The notes under the pieces were generated by a model. It saw nothing but the letters and a program-made list of their open reading frames with translations, ran no database searches and had not been told where the DNA came from. Of a DNA stretch of 64,000 bases, positions 16,736 through 25,483 are shown piece by piece. Made by a program: the position numbers and the translations under genes. The number at the start of each line of letters is the position of its first letter. Positions within the stretch are counted from its first letter, which is position 1. The stretch is from positions 62,001 through 126,000 of the forward strand of contig CANNBP010000005.1 in assembly GCA_947502885.1 (NCBI GenBank), read 5' to 3'. The DNA comes from an uncultured Aquimarina sp. (GTDB lineage Bacteria; Bacteroidota; Bacteroidia; Flavobacteriales; Flavobacteriaceae).

Positions 16736-17305
16736 TTAATTATACCGCTCCTCTAACCATTTATCGGTTCGATAGAATGTAGTTTTAGCCATTCCGAATT
16801 CTTTGCAGATACGATCCATATCTTTACGAGGCTTATCTCTAAGATAATTTCTAATTTCTAATGCTTTTTGTATAGATTCATTTTTTGGTCGTTTATGCCG
16901 GCCCGATAGACTTTTTTTGTCATGATACGGGTGATCTCTAAGCATATTAAAATCAAAAACAGTATCCTCGTTTTCTAGATACTCCATTCCTCTTTCTGTT
17001 TGCAGTACTCTAAACGTAACCGATAATACTACATCGGTACCACGCTCTTCTATATAGTTATATACAAAAATTGCGATATTAAATTTTTTATAATCCTGCA
17101 CCATTACCTTACCCCTTATTAACTTAAGAATAATGCTTTTCTCTTTTTTAATAAAAGCGACTTCCTCTTTATCACTAGCCTCGACTTCTACTGTTTGTTT
17201 CTCTTCCCATTTTCTTCCGGCAAGAAATGACGCAAGTGTATCTATCTCTGCTTTTGAAGCCAAACGCATTTTAAAGTCATAATTTTCTGTAAGGTAATTT
17301 TTCAT
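16736..17305 (-). CDS. Putative HTH protein of unknown family
   Basis: 189 residues from the ATG at 17305; the frame runs on to a TTG at 17332, which I do not favour. The N-terminal two thirds are charged with mixed strands. The C-terminus (MDRICKEFGMAKTTFYRT) looks like the recognition part of a helix-turn-helix, similar to resolvase-type HTH_7 ends. No membrane span. It stands alone, divergent from exonuclease III. A DNA-binding regulator is possible but unproven. Confidence 0.6.
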   Translation of the reverse strand: MKNYLTENYDFKMRLASKAEIDTLASFLAGRKWEEKQTVEVEASDKEEVAFIKKEKSIILKLIRGKVMVQDYKKFNIAIFVYNYIEERGTDVVLSVTFRVLQTERGMEYLENEDTVFDFNMLRDHPYHDKKSLSGRHKRPKNESIQKALEIRNYLRDKPRKDMDRICKEFGMAKTTFYRTDKWLEERYN

Positions 17306-17681
17306 ATCTCTTTCCTGATTATATAATCCCAATAGATATACTATCTATCCTTCTATCGTGTTCGAATGTACCAATAATTCTTCGTTTTATAAAATAGAGA
17401 TCATAACTGTATGCTATAGAACGAACATATATCTTCTTAAAAACACCATCTTATTAGGAAAACCTAAATTGTAAATAAATCCCTACAAACATACAATAAC
17501 AAGGTTCAACCCTAAAATCTACTTCTCAAACTACCAATTTTATCACATAAGTTTTATTTTTACTGAAATTATACCAATTTTAACACATCCCTTCTTATAG
17601 TTATACCTATCTGAAGAACAATTTTTAGAATTGTAAGCACTTTATAAACATATTGATATCCATATTTTAAAACAAAACTTA
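17306..17681. promoter_or_regulatory. Divergent intergenic region with a 40-bp-spaced direct repeat
   Basis: TACCAATTTTATCACAT (17532-17548) and TACCAATTTTAACACAT (17572-17588) match in 16 of 17 bases and start exactly 40 bp apart, near four helical turns. This could be a pair of sites on one DNA face upstream of the exonuclease gene. No other feature seen. Confidence 0.35.
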
Positions 17682-18446
17682 ATGAAAATCGCCTCCTATA
17701 ATGTAAACGGAATCAGAGCTGCCCTTAACAAAGGTTTTATCGAATGGCTACAACAAGCCGATCCCGATGTGATATGTCTTCAGGAAATAAAAGCCAATAA
17801 AGAGCAATTAGATCTTAATGTCTTTGCCGAAGCAGGATACTCTTATAATTATTGGTACAGTGCCCAGAAAAAGGGATATAGCGGAGTAGCCATCTTATCA
17901 AAAACAGAACCTGATCATATTGAGTATGGTACCGGCATTGACTATATGGATTTTGAAGGTCGTAATATACGTGCAGATTTTAACGGAGTATCGATCATGA
18001 GTTTGTATTTGCCTAGCGGTACCAATATGGATCGATTAGAGCATAAACTCAAATACATGGCAGATTTTCAGACCTATATCAATACCTTAAAAAAGGAGCA
18101 TCCTAACCTTGTCATATTAGGAGATTATAATATTTGTCATCAAGCCATAGATATTCATGATCCTGTGCGTAATAAAAATGTATCTGGATTTTTGCCTGTA
18201 GAGCGAGAATGGATTGGCAACTTTATGGATAGCGGATTTATAGATTCGTTTAGACATTTTAATAAAGAACCGCATCAATACTCCTGGTGGAGCTATAGAG
18301 CCAATGCCAGAAACAATAATAAAGGCTGGCGTTTGGATTATGGTATGGTGGCACAACCCTTAGAAGATAAACTTAAAAGAGCAGTGATCTTGTCTGAAGC
18401 CAAACATAGTGACCATTGCCCTATTGTTGTAGAATTAGCTTTATAA
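17682..18446 (+). CDS. xth: Exodeoxyribonuclease III
   Basis: 254 residues, the usual length for the AP-endonuclease/exonuclease III family. Motifs in order: MKIASYNVNGIRAA at the start, the metal-binding Glu in CLQEIKAN, the GDYNICH segment, WSYRA..NNKGWRLDY, and the catalytic pair in SDHCPIVVEL at the end. It cleaves DNA 5' to abasic sites and trims 3' ends in base excision repair. Monocistronic, with a divergent gene upstream and a dispersed repeat downstream. Confidence 0.96.
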   Translation: MKIASYNVNGIRAALNKGFIEWLQQADPDVICLQEIKANKEQLDLNVFAEAGYSYNYWYSAQKKGYSGVAILSKTEPDHIEYGTGIDYMDFEGRNIRADFNGVSIMSLYLPSGTNMDRLEHKLKYMADFQTYINTLKKEHPNLVILGDYNICHQAIDIHDPVRNKNVSGFLPVEREWIGNFMDSGFIDSFRHFNKEPHQYSWWSYRANARNNNKGWRLDYGMVAQPLEDKLKRAVILSEAKHSDHCPIVVELAL

Positions 18447-18484
18447 GAAATTAAATAGATGTAATTCGAAAGTTCAAAAAACGA

Positions 18485-18533
18485 TGTCATACTGAGCCCT
18501 TTGGCAGAGCTCAGGACAGGCACTATCGAAGTA
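18485..18533. repeat. Dispersed repeat family 1, composite copy
   Basis: TGTCATACTGAGCCCTTTGG followed by GAGCTCAGGACAGGCAC and ATCGAAGTA, the same building blocks as at 511-648 and 59782-59831. It lies in the spacer between exonuclease III and the OmpA-like lipoprotein. Confidence 0.85.
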
Positions 18534-18585
18534 TAATTTAAGAATCTGAACAGAAAAAAATAGATACCCCTATAAAACCTAAAAA

Positions 18586-19545
18586 ATGAACAAAAAGATA
18601 CTGTGTATTGTCCTAATGGGTGCCTTGATGACGTCTTGTGTATCCTCAAAAGTGCATAAAGAGTTAGAAGGTAAATATGCCCGTTTAAAGCGAGAAAACC
18701 GAAAAACCAAAGATCAGTTATCGGCTCTAAAAAGTGCATGCGAAGCAGATAAAAGAGCGATGGAGCAACTCGATGCCGAGTATCAAAAGCTAAAAGCCGA
18801 AAGAGATGATCTACAAGGAAATTATAATGCTACTCTGGCCAATTATGAGAATTTAAAAAAATCTTATGATGCATTAGAAGAAAACAGTTCGGCATCTATT
18901 GCTGCTAATAGCAAAAAAAACAGAGAATTATTAGCAAAGTTAGAAGACAAAGAACGTACTCTTAATACCGAACGCAGTAGATTAGAAAAACTACAAAAAG
19001 ATTTAGCAGCACGTGCCAAACGTGTCGATGAATTAGAAGGATTGATTGCTGCCAAAGATGCCAAAATGCAAGCTTTAAAAACTGCCATATCCAAAGCATT
19101 ACGCAATTTTGAGGGTAAAGGTCTTACTGTAGAAGAGCGCAATGGTAAGGTGTATATTTCTATGGAAAACAAACTCCTTTTTGAATCGGGAAGTTGGGCT
19201 GTAGGAGCCCAAGGTAAAAAAGCTGTGCAACAATTGGGTAAAGTGTTAGGTACTAATAAAGATATTGCCGTATTGATTGAAGGTCATACCGATAATGTAC
19301 CCTATACAGGCACTGGACAATTATCTGGCAATTGGGACTTATCGACCAAAAGAGCAACGGCTATTGTAAATATCTTATTACAAAATCCAAAGATAGACCC
19401 ACAAAATCTTACCGCTGCAGGTAGAGGAGAGTTTGCCCCAGTAACCTCTAATGAGACTAGTGCTGGCAAAGGTAAAAACCGCCGTATCGAGGTGATTCTA
19501 ACCCCAAAACTTGATGAGATTACTAAGTTACTAAATGATATTTAA
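18586..19545 (+). CDS. OmpA-family peptidoglycan-associated lipoprotein with coiled coil
   Basis: 319 residues. The lipobox is GALMTSC (Cys about 17). A long coiled coil rich in K, E, L, A and D runs from about 20 to 165, and an OmpA C-terminal domain follows (about 190-310: LLFESGSWAVGAQGKK, IEGHTDNVPY, LSTKRATAIV, KGKNRRIEVIL). The protein should be anchored in the outer membrane and bind peptidoglycan through the OmpA domain, with the coiled coil as spacer. A strong bidirectional terminator follows. Confidence 0.92.
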   Translation: MNKKILCIVLMGALMTSCVSSKVHKELEGKYARLKRENRKTKDQLSALKSACEADKRAMEQLDAEYQKLKAERDDLQGNYNATLANYENLKKSYDALEENSSASIAANSKKNRELLAKLEDKERTLNTERSRLEKLQKDLAARAKRVDELEGLIAAKDAKMQALKTAISKALRNFEGKGLTVEERNGKVYISMENKLLFESGSWAVGAQGKKAVQQLGKVLGTNKDIAVLIEGHTDNVPYTGTGQLSGNWDLSTKRATAIVNILLQNPKIDPQNLTAAGRGEFAPVTSNETSAGKGKNRRIEVILTPKLDEITKLLNDI

Positions 19546-19563
19546 TTATTTTTTGAACATACC

Positions 19564-19606
19564 AAGTATAAAAAAAGCGCCTCGATGAGGCGCTTTTTTT
19601 ATACTT
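19564..19606. terminator. Bidirectional intrinsic terminator
   Basis: A 20-bp perfect inverted repeat with a GAT loop: GCGCCTC/GAGGCGC core flanked by seven A on one side and seven T on the other, extended by AAGTAT/ATACTT. It serves the OmpA-like gene (plus) and the small secreted protein gene (minus), which converge here. Confidence 0.95.
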
Positions 19607-19616
19607 GATTATTTGA

Positions 19617-20027
19617 TTACAAATTATTAAGAATCTCATTAATATCTTTAGTATTATCTACATCAAGACTTTCTTTTGCTTTAACTAGAACATTTCTAAA
19701 TTTATCAATAACTTTTCCAGTCTGTCCTTTATTTAGTGTAATTTTTCTACCTGTAGAGGTTAACAAAATAAAATCATAAAATTCAACAGGAACAGAATTG
19801 TCTCTTTTTCTTTGAAAAGAAGTTGTACCAGTATCTTTTACAATAGAAATCACATTACCGTTAGCAATAACTCTATCTGTTCTTTTTCCTAATTCAGTAG
19901 CCATAGAATATATTTCGGTAAATTCTTCATTACTTTCTGACCATTCTGGTCCAGAATTGTCCGTTATTTGAGCCTGTACTGATAATCCCGCGCCTAGCAC
20001 GAATAGAAGTAGAAATAATTTTTTCAT
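19617..20027 (-). CDS. Small secreted protein
   Basis: 136 residues with a clear signal peptide (MKKLFLLLFVLGAGLSVQAQ). The mature part is charged and strand-rich with no Cys and no known domain. Monocistronic, converging on the OmpA-like gene. Probably periplasmic or extracellular; function unknown. Confidence 0.75.
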   Translation of the reverse strand: MKKLFLLLFVLGAGLSVQAQITDNSGPEWSESNEEFTEIYSMATELGKRTDRVIANGNVISIVKDTGTTSFQRKRDNSVPVEFYDFILLTSTGRKITLNKGQTGKVIDKFRNVLVKAKESLDVDNTKDINEILNNL

Positions 20028-20336
20028 AATGTTTGGGTGTTAAATAATGTATTATAGTTTAAAGGTTAATTCATCAGTTTTCAAAACGATATAAGATTGA
20101 TTTTAGTATTAAAAAAACCTTAAAATCGAGTCAAAATACTTAATTTATTTGATAAAAACCAAAAAGTGTGCCACGAATTTTTAAGTCTTAAAGCCTGAAG
20201 TAAAAGAGCACACCATGATCTCGTTACATAGGATTGATTATTTAAGTAACTCATGGGTACAATCAAGAAATGAGTCTCACTGAGTCTATAACTTTTAACT
20301 GAAATATGAAATAATAAAACTAAATACATAAACACA

Positions 20337-20643
20337 ATCTCGAACACCAATGTCACCCTAAGCCTGTCGAAGAGTTTAAAAAAGAGTATAAAACTAATCA
20401 CGAAACACTATAAAAAAACATGTTTATACGGTGTCTGTCCTGAGTCTATCAAAGGACTCAGCATGACCTTGTAACCTATAATTATAATACTGTTAAGTAT
20501 TTATTTAAAACAAAAGAAAAATACAGTTAAAAAAACAATGTCACTCTGAGCCTGTCGAAGAGTATAAAACTAATCAAGAAGTACTTTATGAAAAAACATA
20601 CTTCGATGGTACCTCTCATAAGCCTATCGAAAGGCTCAGTATG
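20337..20643. repeat. Dispersed repeat family 1, four copies
   Basis: Four degenerate units near 20350-20373 (CACCCTAAGCCTGTCGAAGA), 20430-20467 (GTCCTGAGTCTATCAAAGGA then CTCAGCATGAC), 20538-20563 (CACTCTGAGCCTGTCGAAGA) and 20601-20643 (CTTCGATGG ... ATCGAAAGGCTCAGTATGAC). They fill most of the 20028-20654 gap. A 93-codon minus-strand frame over the first part is not a credible gene. Confidence 0.85.
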
Positions 20644-20654
20644 ACAATGTAGAT

Positions 20655-22847
20655 TTATTTAATCACAATTCTTCTACTCACCTTGATATTCTTAGTTTCA
20701 AAAACTACTATATAATTACCACTACGTATACCGTTTGTATTAAGTGATAAGTTATATATCCCCATAGATAATTGTTTGTTTTGTAATTGCTGTATGCGTT
20801 TTCCGTGTAGATCGTACAAAGAAATAGATATTTTGGCGCTTTTATTGACCAAATAATGAATATTACCTTGATTCTCCATAGGGTTTGGGTATACTCCTAT
20901 AATCGTAAAATCTTCTTGAGGTATGGTTACATCAGGCATTATAATTGCCAAGGTTTCTTTATAAGCATCTTTACGCTTTGCTCTGGCTGCACTCGATGCT
21001 TCTCTGATCTTGCAATCATTATGATTTACATACCAACCTCTTGATCGTTGTTCTCCTGCCATCGGCTTGGTTACATCTGGGATATCATACCAATCAGACT
21101 GTATACGGTTTTCTGTAACATCTAACACAAAATACCCATGGTTATCCAAATCTACATCTTTAATATGTGGGTTAAGCAATTTGGTATAAAACTCGGCTAC
21201 GCCAGAAATAAACCCACCTAAAAAATCCAAGTTTTGAGAAGTAACACTAGGCACTACAAATTCACACATTTCACAATCTCCTTTGTACTTTACTTCTCCA
21301 GCAAAGGTGCTATGAATATCTCCTGTTAAAACCACAACATTGTTAATGTCATTAGTTTTGATATGATTTAATAATCGGTCTCTCTCTTCAGAATATCCAT
21401 CCCAGGCATCATCAGATGGCACTCCGTTCCAAGGCATTACCATTACTTGATTTCCGATTACTCTCCACTTGGCTGTAGATGTCGATAACTGATCTTTTAA
21501 CCAAGTAAATTGCTCTGACCCCAAAATGGATTTATAGGTAACTCTATTCTCTGTTGTATTGAATTGTTCGTTATACACAATCCCCTTTTTTAAAAGTGCT
21601 TCTAATTCTGCTTTCTTTTTTTCGTTTACAGTTGTCGTTTCTTTTTCTACAATAAGATCAGCAAAACTATTTACTACCGCTTTGAATTCGTCTTTTGATA
21701 AACCTGTTTGTTTTTGTTTTGATTGCTTAGAGTTACCCGTGGTTGTTAATATTCTTGGTAACACAACAGTCAATATTTCTTTTACATCCTCTTTATTATT
21801 TAAATTCTTTTTTGCGATAACATGGGTAGCATACTTTCTAAATTCTGCGTTTGAAGATGCCTTGCTAATCAAGTTTTTTGAAGCAGTTACTTGCGTTTCT
21901 CTACCCTCAATTCTTGTATCTAACATGATCAAATCCATAAGTCTACCATAAGAGATCGTTCGGTATAGTCTATATTGCTCTATGGTGTTTGCACGAACTG
22001 GCATCCACTCAAAATAGGCTTTATGAGCGTTTGCTTTTCTTACCTCCCAACTACCTTCGGTATCTGGGCTATGGTTTTCTGCACCAAATTTATTGGCATC
22101 ATTAGCAAATTCATGATCATCCCAAATATGTATAAATGGGTGTTGTTGATGCACATTGCGAAGCATAGGATCTAAACGATAATACGAATAGCGTACACGA
22201 TAATCATTTAGTGTTATAATTTCGTGTTTAGGAAGGTGCCCACGCCCAATTTCTTCATCAAACCCAAAACCTCCAGATTCATACTCATATATATAATCTC
22301 CCAAATGAATGACTGCATCGAGATCATTTCGCTTTGCAATTTGATTATAGGTATTAAAGTATCCATTTTGATAATTAGAACATGATACCACTGCAAATCT
22401 TAAATTATCTACCATATCATTTTTTGCAGGTGTAGTTCTCGTTTTTCCTATGGTCGATTGTATTCCCAAAGCTTCAAATTGGTAATAGTATGTAGTAAAT
22501 GCATCGAGACCATTTACGTCTATCTTAACGGTATAATCTTTTTCTTGATTGGTTGTTACTTGCCCATGTTTTACTACTTGAGTCATAGCCGCATCGGTTG
22601 CCATTTTCCAACCAACATTTACCGAGGTACGATTAGAGGTTACTCTAGTCCATATAATAACGGCATCTTCTAGTGGATCTCCAGAAGCAACACCGTGATA
22701 AAAAGGCGCAAGACCAGCATCAAAATAATCTGATATGCTACTATTTGCAGACCGTTCAATTTTGGTTAATGTGGTTCCTATTTCTTGAGCATAGAAACAT
22801 TGTGTTACTAATAATAGTAATACCAGTTTTTGTGAAAATAATTTCAT
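20655..22847 (-). CDS. phoD: PhoD-like alkaline phosphatase with T9SS C-terminal tail
   Basis: 730 residues. A signal peptide (about 1-20, ending YAQ) precedes a PhoD N-domain (FYHGVASGDP, VIIWTRV) and a metallophosphatase domain with metal-binding motifs VSCSNYQNGYF, HLGDYIYEY, IWDDHEFAND and LTGDIHSTF. The last 80 residues (GVYPNPMENQG ... GIYNLSLNT ... SGNYIVVFETKNIKVSRRIVIK in part) are a type A sorting domain of the type IX secretion system. It should hydrolyse phosphodiesters or monoesters outside the cell, for phosphate acquisition. An unusual insert (about residues 315-420) with many Lys and Glu splits the catalytic domain. Monocistronic. Confidence 0.93.
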   Translation of the reverse strand: MKLFSQKLVLLLLVTQCFYAQEIGTTLTKIERSANSSISDYFDAGLAPFYHGVASGDPLEDAVIIWTRVTSNRTSVNVGWKMATDAAMTQVVKHGQVTTNQEKDYTVKIDVNGLDAFTTYYYQFEALGIQSTIGKTRTTPAKNDMVDNLRFAVVSCSNYQNGYFNTYNQIAKRNDLDAVIHLGDYIYEYESGGFGFDEEIGRGHLPKHEIITLNDYRVRYSYYRLDPMLRNVHQQHPFIHIWDDHEFANDANKFGAENHSPDTEGSWEVRKANAHKAYFEWMPVRANTIEQYRLYRTISYGRLMDLIMLDTRIEGRETQVTASKNLISKASSNAEFRKYATHVIAKKNLNNKEDVKEILTVVLPRILTTTGNSKQSKQKQTGLSKDEFKAVVNSFADLIVEKETTTVNEKKKAELEALLKKGIVYNEQFNTTENRVTYKSILGSEQFTWLKDQLSTSTAKWRVIGNQVMVMPWNGVPSDDAWDGYSEERDRLLNHIKTNDINNVVVLTGDIHSTFAGEVKYKGDCEMCEFVVPSVTSQNLDFLGGFISGVAEFYTKLLNPHIKDVDLDNHGYFVLDVTENRIQSDWYDIPDVTKPMAGEQRSRGWYVNHNDCKIREASSAARAKRKDAYKETLAIIMPDVTIPQEDFTIIGVYPNPMENQGNIHYLVNKSAKISISLYDLHGKRIQQLQNKQLSMGIYNLSLNTNGIRSGNYIVVFETKNIKVSRRIVIK

Positions 22848-23493
22848 GACGATTTTATTTAGTTAGATTTGATTTCTTACTAAACTATACCAATAGACAG
22901 GTAAAATAAATACGTCCATTTCTATTTAATAGAATCTTAATTTAAGTAACAACCCGTTTTAGATTTTAAAAAGAAAAAATAACCTTACACTAATAAGATA
23001 ATCAATCTAATTTATTATGCACGCATAGCATATGCAGTCAATTTAACTATTTATCTAGCAAAGGTTTAACAATCGTATTACGATGTAAAACCCATAAAAC
23101 ATTCAATATTCGCGTATGTATCTACCTTGATTTTTACTTCTCTACTCATTTCTTCAACTACATACTTCAAACGAAAAAATGCCTCAAAAACAGATTCTTG
23201 AATAAAAATGTATCCTTAACACATTTTGTCTTCATTAGGTTACAACAAAAAACACTCTAATAGCTATTTTTCTATGTTCAATCAAGCTTACCAACAAAAA
23301 TCAAAAAAATGTCTAAACTCCCTATACCCCTCATACAAAGGAAGTTTCACTCACTCAAAAGCATAGTTCCCTCAATATCGATTTTCTAACGAAAAAAGTG
23401 GTCTTATTTTTGAGTAAACAAATAATGAAAAAGACAAGTGGTTTAAAAAGCATTACAAAATAAATTTGTTGGTTGTTGGAGGAATTTATTTTT

Positions 23494-23580
23494 ATGTTGA
23501 ATATCATTTGGCATCGATCTGGGGAGAGCAAAAGATGTCAGATGATATGGGTTAATCAAATGCTGTTTGAGGATGAATAA
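23494..23580 (+). CDS. Possible 28-residue ORF or small RNA before a terminator
   Basis: A frame starting ATG at 23494, preceded by GGAGGAAT about 10 bases upstream, encodes MLNIIWHRSGESKRCQMIWV followed by eight more residues and ends at the first bases of a strong terminator hairpin. The purine-rich ribosome-site-like word plus terminator suggests a short transcript, either a small protein or a small RNA. No homologue recognised. Confidence 0.25.
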   Translation: MLNIIWHRSGESKRCQMIWVNQMLFEDE

Positions 23581-23619
23581 AAACGGATACGACATTGGGG
23601 TTGTCATATCCGTTTTTTT
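23579..23619 (+). terminator. Intrinsic terminator-like hairpin
   Basis: AAAAACGGATACGACA pairs with TGTCATATCCGTTTTTTT around a short GGGGT-containing loop, with one wobble pair, and a T7 run follows. It is a strong terminator with no obvious gene before it other than the 28-codon frame. Confidence 0.75.
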
Positions 23620-24138
23620 GGTTTAAAAGCATTTAGTTAGTGATGCTTCTTCCCACCGGAATCAAATTCATTTACTATACAGTATACGTTGCTTTCACGG
23701 TTCCAAGAATTTTCATCTTGCTAAATTGAGTGTGCATTGTTAGTTGCCTTCTCTATAGAAATTATCATTCCAAAAAATAAGAAAACGCAATTTTACTAGT
23801 ATACATCTGGTAACAAACATATTACAAACACTGCTATTTTATATTAAATAGTGAAAAGTGTAGATTTAATGATCAAAAGTGTAGAAATAATCCACATATT
23901 TAACCAAATTTACTGCACAACCTTCAATTTTATAAGGTTTAAGTATTATGATAATTTTTACATTATCTAAAAAGAGAGTTTCTACTTTTGAAGGTAAGTA
24001 ATACCATTTATGTACGTCAAACAAACGTACCTTAACCAAATTTACATAAAGAAACGAGTCATAATCAAGAGTTTTGATGCACATCACAAAATTATCTGGC
24101 GAGTTCTATGTGACATCTAAAAAAAGTATTAAAAACAC

Positions 24139-25170
24139 ATGAAATACACCACTTTACCCAATACCGATATACGAGTAAGTAAAATTTGTCTAGGAACCAT
24201 GACTTGGGGCCAACAAAATACAGAAACAGAAGGGCACGAGCAACTCGATTATGCCATTGATCATGGTGTTAATTTTATTGATACTGCAGAATTGTATTCT
24301 GTTCCGGCAAGTAAAGAAACACAAGGTAGTACCGAAAAAATTATTGGTACCTGGCTGCAAAAAACCAAGAAAAGAGATGAGGTCGTAATCGCAACCAAAA
24401 TAGTAGGGCCTAGAGACTTTGTAAAGCACATTCGTACTGATGGATTTACCAAAGCTGAGTTTGCCGATGCAATAGACAAAAGTTTACAGCGACTACAAAC
24501 AGATTATATCGATCTTTATCAATTACATTGGCCAGAACGCAATACAAATTTCTTTGGTGTAAGAGGATATATACACGATGATCAAGAACAATGGAATGAC
24601 AATTTTAACGATGTTCTAAGCTATTTAGATGATTTTATAAAAGAAGGTAAAATACGTCAGATTGGGCTTTCGAATGAGACACCATACGGAGTAATGCGAT
24701 ATGCAGAAGAAGCACGTAAAGGAACTCCCAAAATGATCACTGTACAAAACCCATATAATTTATTAAACCGTAAAGACGAAATCGGATTGACCGAAGTTTT
24801 ACATCGAGAAAATATTGGGCATTTACCTTATTCCCCTCTTGGTTTTGGCCAATTAACAGGAAAATATCTTGATGAAACCCCTCAAAATGCAAGAGTAACA
24901 CTATTTCCACAATTTTCGAGGTATCACAATGAAAATTCTTTTAAAGCAACCAGAGCCTACAACGAAATTGCCAAAAAACATGGAATTAGCTTAACTCAAA
25001 TGGCACTTGCCTTTGTAAATGACAGACCATTTGTAACTAGCAATATTATAGGTGCTACTTCTATAGAACAGCTTAAAGAAAATATTGGCAGTATTGATCT
25101 TACACTTTCTGATGCCATTCTTAAAGAAATAGAGGCAGTACATGAAAATATACCTAATCCTGCCCCTTAA
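24139..25170 (+). CDS. Aldo/keto reductase (Tas-like)
   Basis: 343 residues of the AKR family, closest in pattern to NADP(H)-dependent Tas/YajO-type proteins. The catalytic set is visible: Asp and Tyr in FIDTAELYS, Lys in VIATKI, His in YQLHWPE. Later landmarks are RQIGLSNETPYGV, TVQNPYNLLNR and the cofactor-binding end (IIGATSIEQLKENI). It should reduce carbonyl compounds with NADPH in the cytoplasm. Single gene. Confidence 0.94.
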   Translation: MKYTTLPNTDIRVSKICLGTMTWGQQNTETEGHEQLDYAIDHGVNFIDTAELYSVPASKETQGSTEKIIGTWLQKTKKRDEVVIATKIVGPRDFVKHIRTDGFTKAEFADAIDKSLQRLQTDYIDLYQLHWPERNTNFFGVRGYIHDDQEQWNDNFNDVLSYLDDFIKEGKIRQIGLSNETPYGVMRYAEEARKGTPKMITVQNPYNLLNRKDEIGLTEVLHRENIGHLPYSPLGFGQLTGKYLDETPQNARVTLFPQFSRYHNENSFKATRAYNEIAKKHGISLTQMALAFVNDRPFVTSNIIGATSIEQLKENIGSIDLTLSDAILKEIEAVHENIPNPAP

Positions 25171-25483
25171 TTAAATGTATATCAAAAAGAGTCTTAGCCA
25201 ATATAGATGAGGCTCTTTTTTATGGTAACCGATTCAACTGGTATTAGCTACCATTGACATAACCTATTCTAAGTTGAGCTTAAAAAATTATAGACCCATT
25301 AGATTTTCGATCAAAAGCTTAATTTCTAAACAATTTTTCTTCACTCTTGTTTTAAAAGACCTCTCAACTTAACAACTTTCTCTACAACAAATTCTTATAT
25401 ACAGTTTATACCGGCAATATATCAACACAATAAAAACCAAATTATTTAACTAATTTTGGCTTCTATTCGCTGAGAAAAAAAGA
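25171..25483. other. Spacer before the cobalamin locus
   Basis: An imperfect hairpin AAAAAGAGTCTTAG ... GAGGCTCTTTTTT at 25183-25220 is a probable terminator for the aldo/keto reductase. No cobalamin riboswitch signature (no GCCACTG or B12 box) was found before cobQ. Confidence 0.5.

Larger units (their letters stand above)
22848..24138. other. Gene-poor 1.3-kb stretch
   Basis: AT-rich DNA between the phosphatase and the aldo/keto reductase. The only clear structure is the hairpin at 23579-23619. A 73-codon minus-strand frame (23866-24087) is low-complexity and doubtful. Confidence 0.4.

Noticed and set aside
20120..20401. 93-codon minus-strand frame
   Set aside because: Runs through degenerate repeat copies and AT-rich spacer, with no domain or plausible start signal.
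23866..24087. 73-codon minus-strand frame in the gene-poor gap
   Set aside because: Low-complexity composition, internal repeated words and no neighbours; could be real but is not supported.
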